From: Actinomadura spongiicola
GTDB lineage: Bacteria > Actinomycetota > Actinomycetes > Streptosporangiales > Streptosporangiaceae
Reading direction: 5' to 3'
DNA length: 64,000 bases
Assembly (NCBI RefSeq): GCF_003432485.1
Contig: NZ_QVNQ01000002.1
Span: 372,001-436,000 of the forward strand
The first letter of the stretch is position 1; every line of letters starts with the position of its first letter. The notes below the pieces were generated by a model. The model ran no database searches, was not told the DNA's origin, and saw nothing but the letters and a program-made list of their open reading frames with translations. Shown piece by piece: positions 18,672-26,508 of this stretch. A program made the translations under genes and the position numbers.

Positions 18672-19406
18672 TCAGCCGGGGCGGCGGGCCCGCGCCAGCA
18701 GAGTGGTGCCCGGCCGACCGCCACAGATAGGCAACCGCCTTTCGAGGACGGCGGTCAGGCGCAGCGCCTCGTTGACGAGCGGATGCAGCGGGGCGAGGTC
18801 CTCGCGCCGGACCGTGCGGTGCCGGAGACGGCGCTGGAACGGGCGCAGCAGCACGCCCCTGCTCCACACCCGTTCCAGCACCAGTCCCGCGCCCTCGACC
18901 AGCTCCACGAACGCGCGGCGCGTGTAGCGGCGGACCCGGCCGAGGGCCACGTCGTGCGCCGACCACAGCGCCATGTCGCACGGAACGGACACCAGCGCCG
19001 TCCCGCCGGGCCGCAACACCCGGGTGATCTCCGCGGCCGCGCGCTCGTCGTCCTCGACGTGCGCCAGGACGTCCAGGGCCAGCGCCAGGTCGAACCGGGA
19101 GGACTGGAGCGGCAGGTAGCGCGCGTCACCCTCGTACGCGTCCACGCCCCGCGCCCGCGCCAACGCGACCGCCGCCGGGTTCAGGTCGATCGCGGTGGCC
19201 TCCCAGCCGTGCTCGGCCAGTACCCGCGAGGCGCCGCCCGCCGCGGCGCCGATGTCGACGGCCGCGCCCGGCACGCTGAACCGCAGCAGCTCCGCGGACA
19301 GGATCTCCCGGCGCTCCCGGTACCACCAGTTGTCGTTCTCGATCCGCGCGATCCGCCGGAGCTCGATGGTGTCCACGGGACCAGCCGACGCCACGGACGG
19401 TGGCAC
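18672..19406 (-). CDS. Class I SAM-dependent methyltransferase
   Basis: 244-residue methyltransferase with a Rossmann-type SAM fold: motif I VDIGAAAGGAS, an acidic ribose-binding residue in AIDLNPAAV, ALALDVLAHVEDD, and the post-motif LRPGGTALVSVP typical of the Methyltransf_11/UbiE-like group. The N-terminal IENDNWWYRERREIL segment resembles enzymes acting on lipid or glycan-linked substrates, but I cannot name the substrate. It lies 62 nt downstream of coxG on the same strand and may be co-transcribed; its 3' end almost meets that of the serpin gene. Confidence 0.82.
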   Translation of the reverse strand: MPPSVASAGPVDTIELRRIARIENDNWWYRERREILSAELLRFSVPGAAVDIGAAAGGASRVLAEHGWEATAIDLNPAAVALARARGVDAYEGDARYLPLQSSRFDLALALDVLAHVEDDERAAAEITRVLRPGGTALVSVPCDMALWSAHDVALGRVRRYTRRAFVELVEGAGLVLERVWSRGVLLRPFQRRLRHRTVRREDLAPLHPLVNEALRLTAVLERRLPICGGRPGTTLLARARRPG

Positions 19407-19468
19407 GTTCCACCGGCATCGCCGTCCGGCGGGGCATCATTGACCGGTGCTTGACCCCGCGCCGGACC

Positions 19469-20410
19469 TCAGCGCTTCCTGCGACCGCGCCGCCGCCGGG
19501 TGACGAACCGGATGGCGACCAGCACCGCGACCAGACCGCCGACCGCGGGGGCGGCGCGCTTGGCCACCGACGGGCCCGCGAGCTCCAGCATGTCGATCGC
19601 GTCCTCCTCCCGCGCCACCCGCAACGGCCGCTCCCGCTTCACCGGCTCCGCGGACTCGTCCCGCTTCTCGGTCTTCGCGGGCTTGTCCTGCGCTTTCGGC
19701 TTCGCTGACTCCTCGCGTGCCTCCGGCTTCGGGGTCTCCTCGGACGCCTCGGGTTCCGCGGGCTTCTCGGACGACTTCGGTCCGGCGGGCTTCTCGGACG
19801 CCTTGGATTCCGCGGGCTTCTCGGACGTCTCCGTCTTCGCGGGCTTCTTGGACGTTTCCTTCTTGGCGGGCTTGTCCTTCTGCTTCGCCGGGGCGGAAGC
19901 CTTGGCGGGGGCGTCCTTCTCAACGTCCGACTTCCCGTCCGACTTCTTGCCCGCCGGGGATTCCTCGGACGATTCGAGTTCCTCCGCCAGGGCCTTCGCG
20001 AACCGGGCGATGAGCTTGGCCCCGACCTCGGCGAGGATGTTGCGACCGAACTGCGCGGGCCGTCCCGTCACGTTCAGCTTCGTGTGGACGGTCACGCGGG
20101 TCGTGCCGTCCTCCTCGTGCAGCTTCGCCTGGACGGTCGACGACGCCGTCCCCGAACCGCGCGCCTCTTTCCCGGACGCCTCCAGCGTCACCGTCCGGGA
20201 CGACTCGTCGGCGGACACGATCCGCGCGGTCCCGCGATAGGTGATGGTCATCGCGCCGACCTTCACCTTCAACCGGCCCTTGTACTCGTCGCCTTCGGCG
20301 GAGTCGAGGGTCGCGCCCGGCATGCACGTCGCGACGCGCTCCACGTCGAGCAGCACCGGCCAGGCCTGATCCACCGGCACGGGGACGGTGAAATCGTGGT
20401 CGAGCTCCAT
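19469..20410 (-). CDS. CoxG-like SRPBCC protein with Lys/Pro/Glu-rich linker and C-terminal membrane anchor
   Basis: 313-residue protein. Residues 1-150 are a CoxG/SRPBCC domain (starts MELDHDFTVPVP; AWPVLLDVERVATCMPGA; CoxG recruits CO dehydrogenase to the membrane in Oligotropha). Residues about 155-270 are a low-complexity tract of repeated K-P-A, S-E-K-P-A and P-E-A units, and the C-terminus has one membrane helix (APAVGGLVAVLVAIRFV) then an Arg/Lys tail. The start is the ATG with AAGGA 8 nt upstream; an earlier in-frame start 37 codons upstream lacks homology. It follows coxM after a hairpin-containing 132-bp gap and probably anchors the CoxSLM-type enzyme at the membrane. Confidence 0.82.
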   Translation of the reverse strand: MELDHDFTVPVPVDQAWPVLLDVERVATCMPGATLDSAEGDEYKGRLKVKVGAMTITYRGTARIVSADESSRTVTLEASGKEARGSGTASSTVQAKLHEEDGTTRVTVHTKLNVTGRPAQFGRNILAEVGAKLIARFAKALAEELESSEESPAGKKSDGKSDVEKDAPAKASAPAKQKDKPAKKETSKKPAKTETSEKPAESKASEKPAGPKSSEKPAEPEASEETPKPEAREESAKPKAQDKPAKTEKRDESAEPVKRERPLRVAREEDAIDMLELAGPSVAKRAAPAVGGLVAVLVAIRFVTRRRRGRRKR

Positions 20411-20484
20411 GATCGGTGTCCTTATCGTCCGGAGAATTTGCCCGTGACGTGACCTTACGGTGGCAGACCATTCGGTCGCCAGTC

Positions 20485-20519
20485 GGGGGCGGTCACCCGG
20501 ATCCGGGTACCCCGCCCCC
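20485..20519. terminator. Hairpin between coxM and coxG
   Basis: GGGGGCGG pairs with CCGCCCCC, and the interior is the self-complementary 14-mer ACCCGGATCCGGGT. The hairpin lies between the coxM stop and the coxG start on the minus strand, so it may terminate part of the coxSLM transcript or act as a processing or stabilising element. Confidence 0.55.
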
Positions 20520-20542
20520 AAAGATCAAACGGCTACGGATGA

Positions 20543-21397
20543 TCAGGCGGTGCAGGCCGTCAGCGCCCGCGCGGTGAGCACCGTCGCGAGATGCGACCGG
20601 TACTCCGCCGACCCGTGCAGGTCGGACGGCGGTTCGGTGCCCTCGGTGGCGTGCTCGGCGGCGGACCGGAACGTGCCCTCCGAAACCGGCCGACCTCTGA
20701 CCGCGTTCTCCACCCCACCGGCCCGCACCGGCACCGGCCCCATGTTGGTCAGCGCGACACGTGCGTCCTCGACGACGTCCCCGTCGCGGCGCACCGCGCA
20801 GGCCACACCGACGATCGCCCACGCCTGCGCCGTCCGATGGAACTTCTCGTAGTGCACGCCCCAGCCGGAACCCAGTTTGGGCATCCGCACTCCGACGAGC
20901 AGTTCGTCCGGTTCCATCGCCGACGTCATCCAGTCGACGAAGAACTCCGAGGCACGGATCTCCCGTTCGCCGCGCACCGACCGGACGAGGAACACCGCGT
21001 CCAGCGCCAGCGCGACCGCCGGGAGGTCACCCGCCGGGTCGGCGTGCACCAGCGACCCGCCGAACGTGCCGCGATGCCGGACGGCCGGGTCCGCGACCGT
21101 CTCCGCCGCCCGCGCGAGCAGCGGGAGGTGGGCGCGCACCAGCGGATCGCGGATCACCTGGTGGTGCGTCGCCATCGCGCCGACGAGCAGCGTGTCGCCC
21201 TCGTCCCGGATCTCGCGGAGCGCGTCCACCCGGCCGAGGTCGATCAGCGCGTCGGGGAACGCCAGCCGCAGCCGCAGCAGCGGCATCAGGCTCTGCCCAC
21301 CGGCGAGCAGCTTGGCGTCCTCGCCCGCGTCGGACAGCGCCCGGACGGCGTCGTCCACCGACGCGGGCCGTGTGTAGTCGAACGTCGCCGGGATCAT
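20543..21397 (-). CDS. CoxM-like FAD-binding subunit of a molybdenum hydroxylase
   Basis: 284-residue medium subunit of the xanthine dehydrogenase/CO dehydrogenase family, passing electrons from the 2Fe-2S subunit to FAD. It has the FAD-binding AGGQSLMPLL motif (about residues 32-41) and the second signature RHRGTFGGSLVHADPAGDLP near residues 106-125. The ATG overlaps the coxL stop (ATGA), showing translational coupling. Third gene of the S-L-M operon. Acts in the cytoplasm, with CoxG perhaps tethering the complex to the membrane. Confidence 0.92.
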   Translation of the reverse strand: MIPATFDYTRPASVDDAVRALSDAGEDAKLLAGGQSLMPLLRLRLAFPDALIDLGRVDALREIRDEGDTLLVGAMATHHQVIRDPLVRAHLPLLARAAETVADPAVRHRGTFGGSLVHADPAGDLPAVALALDAVFLVRSVRGEREIRASEFFVDWMTSAMEPDELLVGVRMPKLGSGWGVHYEKFHRTAQAWAIVGVACAVRRDGDVVEDARVALTNMGPVPVRAGGVENAVRGRPVSEGTFRSAAEHATEGTEPPSDLHGSAEYRSHLATVLTARALTACTA

Positions 21398-23742
21398 CGC
21401 GCACCCGCCTCCCCGCGCAGGGCCCGCCACACCCGTTCCGGTGTGCACGGCATCGGCACGTCGCGCACGCCGTGGGGGCGGAGCGCGTCCACGATCGCGT
21501 TGACGACCGCCGGGGTGGACGCGATCGTGCCCGCCTCGCCGACGCCCTTCACGCCCAACGGGTTGGACGTCGCGGGCGTCTCCGTCCGGTCGGTCGTGAA
21601 CGTCGGCAGGTCCGCGGCGGACGGGACGAGGTAGTCCGCGAGCGTGGTCGTCGTCAGGTTGCCGTCCGCGTCGTACACGGCCTCCTCGAACAGCGCCTGC
21701 GCGATGCCCTGCGCGAGGCCGCCGTGCACCTGGCCCTCCACGATGAGCGGGTTGACGACCTTCCCGACGTCGTCGACGGCCACGTACTTGCGGAGCTTCA
21801 CCATTCCCGTCTCGGTGTCGACCTCGGCGGCGCACAGGTGCGTGCCGTGCGGGAAGGAGAAGTTGTCCGGGTCGAAGGTGGCGTCGGCGTCCAGGGACGG
21901 TTCGAGACCGTCAGGAAGGTCGTGCGCGGTGAACGCGGCCTGCGCGACCTCCTGAAGCGTCGTGCCCTCCTCATGCACGCCCCGGACGCTGAACCGTCCG
22001 TCGCGGAACTCCAGGTCTTGTTCGGCGGCCTCCAGCAGGTGCGCCGCGACCGTGCGTGCCTTCTCGACCACCTTGCCGCACGCGGCCGACAACGCGACCC
22101 CGCCCACGGCGAGGGACCGCGAACCGTAGGTGTCCATGCCCTTCGGCGCGATGACCGTGTCACCGTGCAGGACCCGCACGTCCTCGAACGGAACCCCGAG
22201 CCGGTCGGCGGCGATCTGCGCCCACGCCGTCTCGTGACCCTGCCCGTGCGGCGACGAACCGGTGATCACCTCGACCTTGCCGGTCGGCAGGACGCGCACG
22301 GACGCGTGCTCCCAGCCGCCCGCCCCATATGACAGGGAACCCAGCACCCGGGACGGAGCCAGCCCGCACATCTCCGTGAACGTCGACACCCCGATGCCCA
22401 ACTGAACCGGGTCTCGCCGGTCACGCCGGTCGGCCTGCTCCGCGCGGAGCTTGTCGTACTCGAACAGCTCCAGTGCCTTGTCGGTCGCGGCCTCGTAGTT
22501 GCCGGAGTCGTAGGTGAGGCCCGCGATCGTCTCGTAGGGGAACTCCTCGTGCGCGATCCAGTTGCGTCGTCGTACCTCGATGGGGTCGATGCCGAGTTCG
22601 TTGGCCAGCTCGTCCATCAACCGCTCGATGGCGTACGTCGCCTCAGGACGGCCCGCGCCCCGGTACGCGTCCGTCGGTGTCTTCGTCGTGAAGACGCCCG
22701 TGCACGTGAACGAGTACGCGTCCATCTTGTAGATGCCGTTGAACATGAACGCGCCCAGCAGCGGGATGCCGGGAGTGACGATCATCAGGTACGCGCCCAT
22801 GTCGGCCAGCAGGTCGACCTTGAGACCGCGGATCCGCCCGTCCCGCTCGGCGGCGAGCGTGAGGCGCTGGATCTGGTCGCGGCCGTGGTGGACGGTCATG
22901 TTCCCTTCGCTGCGGGTCTCCGTCCACTTGACGGGACGGCCGAGCCTGCGGGCGAGCAGCAGCGCGATGACCTCCTCGCCGTACACCTGGAGTTTGGAGC
23001 CGAACCCGCCGCCGACGTCCGGGGCCACCACGCGGAGGCGATGCTCCGCGATGCCGGTGACCACGGCCAGCATCAGCCGCAGGATGTGCGGGATCTGCGT
23101 GGCCGAGTACAGCGTGAACTCGTCACCCTCCGGCACGCACAGGACCGAGCGCGGCTCCATCGCCGACGGGATCAGCCTTTGCTGGACGTATTCGCGTTCG
23201 ATGACGACCGGGGCGTCCCGGAGCGCGGCCTCCACATCCCCGTTCTCGTACACCCACGTGTAGGACTTGTTCGTGCCCAGGTCGTGGTGAACGAGGTCGG
23301 CCCCTTCGGCGACGGCCGCCTCCATGTCCACGACGGCGGGCAACGGTTCGTAGTCGACGTCGATCTTCTCCAGGGCGTCGACGGCCGTGTACCTGTCGCG
23401 GGCCACGACGCACGCCACGGGCTCACCGACGTACCGCACCTCGTGCACCCCCATGGGCGGATGGTCCGGATGCTTCATGTCGTCGGTGACGATCCACGCG
23501 CACGGCAACGACCCCTGCTCGTCGGCGAGGTCCGCTCCGCTGAACACGGCGACCACACCGGGGTGCGTCGCGGCCTGGGACGTGTCGACCCGTGTGAGCT
23601 TCGCGTGCGCGTGGGGGCTACGCAGGAACGCCATGTGCAGCGTGCCCGCCGGGGTGAGGTTCTCGGTCCATCTCGTCCGGCCGGTGAGGAGCCGGGTGTC
23701 CTCCGTCCGCCTCCGGGGGGCGCCGATCTCGGGGACGGTCAC
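21394..23742 (-). CDS. CoxL-like molybdopterin-binding large subunit (form II)
   Basis: 782-residue catalytic subunit holding molybdopterin-cytosine dinucleotide. The active-site loop reads AYRGAGR at residues 359-365, the form II ('putative CO dehydrogenase') signature, instead of AYRCSFR of genuine form I CO dehydrogenases. Other Moco contacts are visible: [23 protein letters not shown] and [11 protein letters not shown] start at 23742 overlaps the coxS stop (GTGA). The S-L-M gene order is also that of form II operons. The true substrate is unknown: an aldehyde, a purine or another N-heterocycle are all possible, and CO oxidation is not supported by the motif. Confidence 0.92.
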   Translation of the reverse strand: MTVPEIGAPRRRTEDTRLLTGRTRWTENLTPAGTLHMAFLRSPHAHAKLTRVDTSQAATHPGVVAVFSGADLADEQGSLPCAWIVTDDMKHPDHPPMGVHEVRYVGEPVACVVARDRYTAVDALEKIDVDYEPLPAVVDMEAAVAEGADLVHHDLGTNKSYTWVYENGDVEAALRDAPVVIEREYVQQRLIPSAMEPRSVLCVPEGDEFTLYSATQIPHILRLMLAVVTGIAEHRLRVVAPDVGGGFGSKLQVYGEEVIALLLARRLGRPVKWTETRSEGNMTVHHGRDQIQRLTLAAERDGRIRGLKVDLLADMGAYLMIVTPGIPLLGAFMFNGIYKMDAYSFTCTGVFTTKTPTDAYRGAGRPEATYAIERLMDELANELGIDPIEVRRRNWIAHEEFPYETIAGLTYDSGNYEAATDKALELFEYDKLRAEQADRRDRRDPVQLGIGVSTFTEMCGLAPSRVLGSLSYGAGGWEHASVRVLPTGKVEVITGSSPHGQGHETAWAQIAADRLGVPFEDVRVLHGDTVIAPKGMDTYGSRSLAVGGVALSAACGKVVEKARTVAAHLLEAAEQDLEFRDGRFSVRGVHEEGTTLQEVAQAAFTAHDLPDGLEPSLDADATFDPDNFSFPHGTHLCAAEVDTETGMVKLRKYVAVDDVGKVVNPLIVEGQVHGGLAQGIAQALFEEAVYDADGNLTTTTLADYLVPSAADLPTFTTDRTETPATSNPLGVKGVGEAGTIASTPAVVNAIVDALRPHGVRDVPMPCTPERVWRALRGEAGAR

Positions 23743-24269
23743 GGCGTCACCACCCGCTCCGCGAGCTCCCGCATCTCCCTCGCGGCGCGGCGGACGGCCC
23801 GGACGATGTTCTGGTAGCCGGTACAGCGGCACAGGTTGCCTTCGAGCCCGGCCCGGACCTCCTCCTCGGACGGGTCGGGGTTCTCCCGCAGCAGGTCCAG
23901 CGACGCCATGATCATGCCGGGGGTGCAGTAGCCGCACTGGAGCGCGTGCTCCTCGTGGAACGCGCGCTGGAGAGGATGCGACCCGGCGGGGACCGACCGG
24001 CCGGTGGCGGGTGGGGACTGGCCGCCGGGACTCCCGAGACCCTCGATGGTCGTCACGTCGCAGCCGTCCGCCTGGACGGTGAGCACGGAGCAGCTCTTCA
24101 CGCTCATACCGTCCAGCAGGACGGTGCAGGCTCCGCAATTGCTGGTGTCGCAGCCGACCGGGGTTCCGACCTTTCCCAGCCGTTCGCGCAGATAGTGGAC
24201 CAGAAGAAGGCGGGGCTCGACGTCGTCCTCGTACGTCGCGCCGTCGACCTCGACACGGACACGTGGCAT
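23739..24269 (-). CDS. CoxS-like 2Fe-2S subunit
   Basis: 176-residue small subunit with two [2Fe-2S] clusters. The plant-ferredoxin-type cluster uses [16 protein letters not shown] (Cys40, 45, 48) and Cys60; the second cluster uses CGYC and CRCTGY. Between the two domains (residues about 80-97) it carries an extra Gly/Pro/Ser-rich stretch that most homologues (around 155-165 residues) lack. First gene of the operon; its ribosome site lies inside one arm of a 13-bp inverted repeat, suggesting controlled translation. Its stop overlaps the coxL start. Confidence 0.92.
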   Translation of the reverse strand: MPRVRVEVDGATYEDDVEPRLLLVHYLRERLGKVGTPVGCDTSNCGACTVLLDGMSVKSCSVLTVQADGCDVTTIEGLGSPGGQSPPATGRSVPAGSHPLQRAFHEEHALQCGYCTPGMIMASLDLLRENPDPSEEEVRAGLEGNLCRCTGYQNIVRAVRRAAREMRELAERVVTP

Positions 24270-24275
24270 GTCTTT

Positions 24276-24325
24276 CCTCCCAGGGACGTCTCACAGCGGG
24301 CTTCGCGCGAGGCGTCCCTGGGAGG
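24276..24325 (-). promoter_or_regulatory. 13-bp inverted repeat enclosing the coxS ribosome binding site
   Basis: CCTCCCAGGGACG and CGTCCCTGGGAGG form a perfect 13-bp inverted repeat with a 24-nt spacer. On the coding (minus) strand the 3' arm ends in GGGAGG, the coxS Shine-Dalgarno, 6 nt before the ATG, so a hairpin would hide it. It may be an RNA switch or a protein operator; I see no match to a riboswitch class I know. Confidence 0.55.
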
Positions 24326-24406
24326 GGCGCGTGGGTCGGGCCACGTCATCGGGCCACCTCCGTGGAAGGCGACCCTACGAAGGTATGACGCGGGTAAAAC
24401 CGGTAC

Positions 24407-24425
24407 TAGCCCTCCATGAGGGCTA
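24407..24425 (-). terminator. Hairpin terminator after the CHAP hydrolase gene
   Basis: Perfect 8-bp stem TAGCCCTC/GAGGGCTA with a 3-nt loop, 50 nt past the CHAP gene stop on the minus strand, followed by a GTTTTA stretch. Confidence 0.6.
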
Positions 24426-24474
24426 TTTCCTGATATGTACGGGTTTCTGAGAGGTGCGGGGGGCGGCAGGCCCG

Positions 24475-25182
24475 CTAGTGGACGCGGAGCAGCACGGGCC
24501 AGGTCTTCGGCCCGACGATGCCGTCGGCCGCGACGCCGCCCCACCGCTGAACCGCCTTCACGGCCGCCTCGGTGGCGTCGTCGAAGCTCCCGGTCATGCG
24601 GATCTCCGGGTGGCTGCGGGCCATCAGCAGCCCTTGCAGGCTCTGTACGTGCTCGCCCGAGTCGCCCTTGTTGAGCTGGGGCAGCTTCTTCACGATCTCC
24701 TCCGTCCAGTGGCCCCCGCCGTAAGCGGGCCGCCCATAGCCAGCGATGACGCTGGAGCTCCGTACACGACGCCGGACCGCGTCGTCGGTGTTGGCCTCGA
24801 TGGTCTGGACCCGCCCGCCGCCGAGGACCTTCTCCACCACGCCGACGTGGTCGATCGCGCCGACGCTGTTGGTGGCGTCCCAGTCGAAGAACACGATGTC
24901 GCCGGGCTTCGCCCGGTTGACGTTGGCGGTGGTCCCGCTGTGCCAGCGTCCGATCCTCTGGAAGTCCTGGGCGTGCCAGACGGTGTAGGCGCGGTCGCCG
25001 CCCGGCAGGACGGCCTCGGCGTTGCCGCTCTCCCGGGCCCAGAAGGTGACGGCCATGTCGCACCAGTCGGCCTGGAGGAACTCGTCCCCGTGCTTGGCCG
25101 CGTACCTCTTGGTGATCTTGTTCGGGCGGCCCGACATCCCGATCGTCTTCCGGGCCTCGGCGATCATCCCCGCGGCGCTCAA
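24475..25182 (-). CDS. CHAP-domain amidase/endopeptidase with C-terminal peptidoglycan-binding domain
   Basis: 235-residue putative peptidoglycan hydrolase. Residues about 1-150 form a CHAP domain with nucleophile Cys41 (ADWCDMAV) and His112 (IDHVGVVE); residues about 170-235 form a PG_binding_1 domain (LQGLLMAR...DGIVGPKTWPVL). No signal peptide or membrane segment is seen, which is unusual for a housekeeping lysin and more like a phage endolysin. I chose the TTG start because GGGGAGGAG lies about 6 nt before it and it overlaps the upstream small gene's stop (TTGA); an internal ATG is five codons later. No other phage genes are nearby. Confidence 0.85.
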   Translation of the reverse strand: MSAAGMIAEARKTIGMSGRPNKITKRYAAKHGDEFLQADWCDMAVTFWARESGNAEAVLPGGDRAYTVWHAQDFQRIGRWHSGTTANVNRAKPGDIVFFDWDATNSVGAIDHVGVVEKVLGGGRVQTIEANTDDAVRRRVRSSSVIAGYGRPAYGGGHWTEEIVKKLPQLNKGDSGEHVQSLQGLLMARSHPEIRMTGSFDDATEAAVKAVQRWGGVAADGIVGPKTWPVLLRVH

Positions 25183-25346
25183 CCGGTCTCCTCCCCGCGG
25201 TAGAACCCGTCGGTGTCGGGGTCGCCGTACAGCTCGGCGAGGACCTCCTCCTCATCGGGCTCGGTGGCGCGGTGCACGTCCGGATGCACGTCCACTTCGT
25301 CCATATGTGCGGCTTCTGCGCTGTCTGTTCTGTCCTGGGGGGTCAC
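25179..25346 (-). CDS. Small acidic protein upstream of the CHAP hydrolase
   Basis: 55-residue GTG-started frame with AGGAG 7 nt upstream. The product is very acidic (DEEEVLAELYGDPDTDG) with no membrane segment. Its TGA overlaps the TTG of the CHAP hydrolase gene in a TTGA, so the two look translationally coupled. I recognise no family; an accessory or inhibitor of the hydrolase is conceivable but only inferred from position. Confidence 0.65.
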   Translation of the reverse strand: MTPQDRTDSAEAAHMDEVDVHPDVHRATEPDEEEVLAELYGDPDTDGFYRGEETG

Positions 25347-25558
25347 GGCGCTCTCCTGGGCCTTCGCTGTGGGCCGCCCCGTTCTGTAGGCGGCCCCTAG
25401 CCGACCGTAATAGGTTCGGCCATTACTTCTCCGGCTTTCGACCTAAAACAGACCCATCCGAGCGATTTTCCTTTCCGCCGGGTAAGCGCGATGCCCCTGA
25501 CCAGCGGAGTGACTGGGGACTCGTGCGAGTTTTGTGCCTTCCGGGGTAGGGCTCCGGT

Positions 25559-25654
25559 ATGTTCTTCTTCTTCTCGTCTCGACTGGGATGTCTGGGTTCA
25601 CTGATCGTGACCCTGCTCCTCACCTCGATCGCGTACCTGATCCTCAGTCGTTGA
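25559..25654 (+). CDS. 31-residue hydrophobic membrane peptide
   Basis: Begins with MFFFFSSRLGCLGSL and continues with a Leu/Ile/Val-rich helix, ending LSR. This resembles the short conserved 'SNRLGCLGSL' membrane peptides found across actinomycetes. ATG start with a purine-rich GGGGTAGGG about 8 nt upstream. The 496-bp stretch between the small acidic gene and the cupin-like gene holds only this frame as a credible gene. Function unknown. Confidence 0.55.
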   Translation: MFFFFSSRLGCLGSLIVTLLLTSIAYLILSR

Positions 25655-25843
25655 CGCGCGGGGCTCCGGTCCGCGTCGGCTTGACAAGCGTGGCCACCGA
25701 GTGTCTTCTGGTACGCATGTCGGCGCGCGATTCCTTTCACAGCCCCGTGGCCCTGGGCCGCGTGGCGAGCGCGCTGTGTCCTTCGTGTTGTCGCTGAACC
25801 AGATCCGTTCGTTCCGCTGACGTACACACACGAAGGACCTTCC

Positions 25844-26269
25844 GTGTTCCCCGATCTCACCATGCGTGGCCAGGACGATCCGCACGGCCGCGCGCTCACC
25901 GTCCGTCCGCCCACTGTCGGTCAACTCGCGAGCCGGGTCGGCGACCTCGCCCGGCGTCCGGCGGAATGGTGGCGGCTCGTCGTGTTCGACGCCGCCGCGC
26001 CGGTACGCGTCCCGCTGGACGACCGGCTGTGGCTCACCACCTGGCCGCCCGGCCATGGCGGGACGGTCCACGGCCGGGTCAGCACGCTGCTCGCGGGGGA
26101 GCTGGCGGAGGTGATCCTCGCGGACTGCGGGGTCACCGAGCGGCCGCTGAGGGCCAACCGGGTGCGGGTCCACGGCGGGCCGTGCACGGTGACGAACCCC
26201 GGTCCCGCGTACGCGGTCAGCCTGCACGCCGACTGGTCAGGGCCGGACGAACCCTCCCACGGCCACTGA
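25844..26269 (+). CDS. Cupin-like protein, distantly cysteine-dioxygenase-like
   Basis: 141-residue soluble protein. The block WRLVVFD...LWLTTWPPGHGGTVHGR and the later HGGPCTVTNPGPAYAVSLHADW follow the pattern of actinobacterial cysteine dioxygenase-type cupins (WLLSW.PG...HDHG and H.V.N....AVSLH). The first cupin motif, however, shows HGGTVHG in place of HDHG, so iron binding may be altered. GTG start with AAGGA about 6 nt ahead. The enzymatic role is uncertain; it could be a non-catalytic cupin. Confidence 0.6.
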   Translation: MFPDLTMRGQDDPHGRALTVRPPTVGQLASRVGDLARRPAEWWRLVVFDAAAPVRVPLDDRLWLTTWPPGHGGTVHGRVSTLLAGELAEVILADCGVTERPLRANRVRVHGGPCTVTNPGPAYAVSLHADWSGPDEPSHGH

Positions 26270-26280
26270 GAAGGCGAACG

Positions 26281-26508
26281 TCAGCGCAGGTTGCGGCGGC
26301 GCGAACGGGTCAGGACCCGGACGGTTCCGACGAGACCGAGGCCGATCAGCACGATCGGGGCCAGCGTCGTGATGGCCGGCACGTCCCCGTCCGACAGGCC
26401 CCGCGCGAGGAACAGGCCCGCGAGGGCGAGGAAGAACAGTCCGGTGATCGGCCCGGCCGGGTCGAATCGCCGCCGTCCGGGCGTGCCCGGCCCTCGCCCG
26501 TCAGCCAC
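26281..26508 (-). CDS. Small two-helix membrane protein
   Basis: 75-residue protein with a Pro/Gly/Arg-rich N-terminus and two hydrophobic helices (ITGLFFLALAGLFLA and TTLAPIVLIGLGLVGTV), then an Arg-rich tail. The GTG start overlaps the 3' end of the PspC/LiaF-like gene by 8 nt, so it is part of the same operon. No known family, but similar small hydrophobic genes follow PspC/LiaF-type genes in related actinomycetes. Confidence 0.75.
   Translation of the reverse strand: MADGRGPGTPGRRRFDPAGPITGLFFLALAGLFLARGLSDGDVPAITTLAPIVLIGLGLVGTVRVLTRSRRRNLR

Noticed and set aside
21394..24269. Form I CO dehydrogenase
   Set aside because: The active-site motif is AYRGAGR rather than AYRCSFR and the gene order is S-L-M.
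25347..25558. Possible ydaO-type c-di-AMP riboswitch ahead of the CHAP hydrolase operon
   Set aside because: I looked for the conserved blocks on the minus strand and did not find them; only short, weak repeats are present.
24475..26508. Prophage or tailocin remnant
   Set aside because: Apart from the lysin-like CHAP protein there are no holin, capsid, portal, tail or integrase genes.
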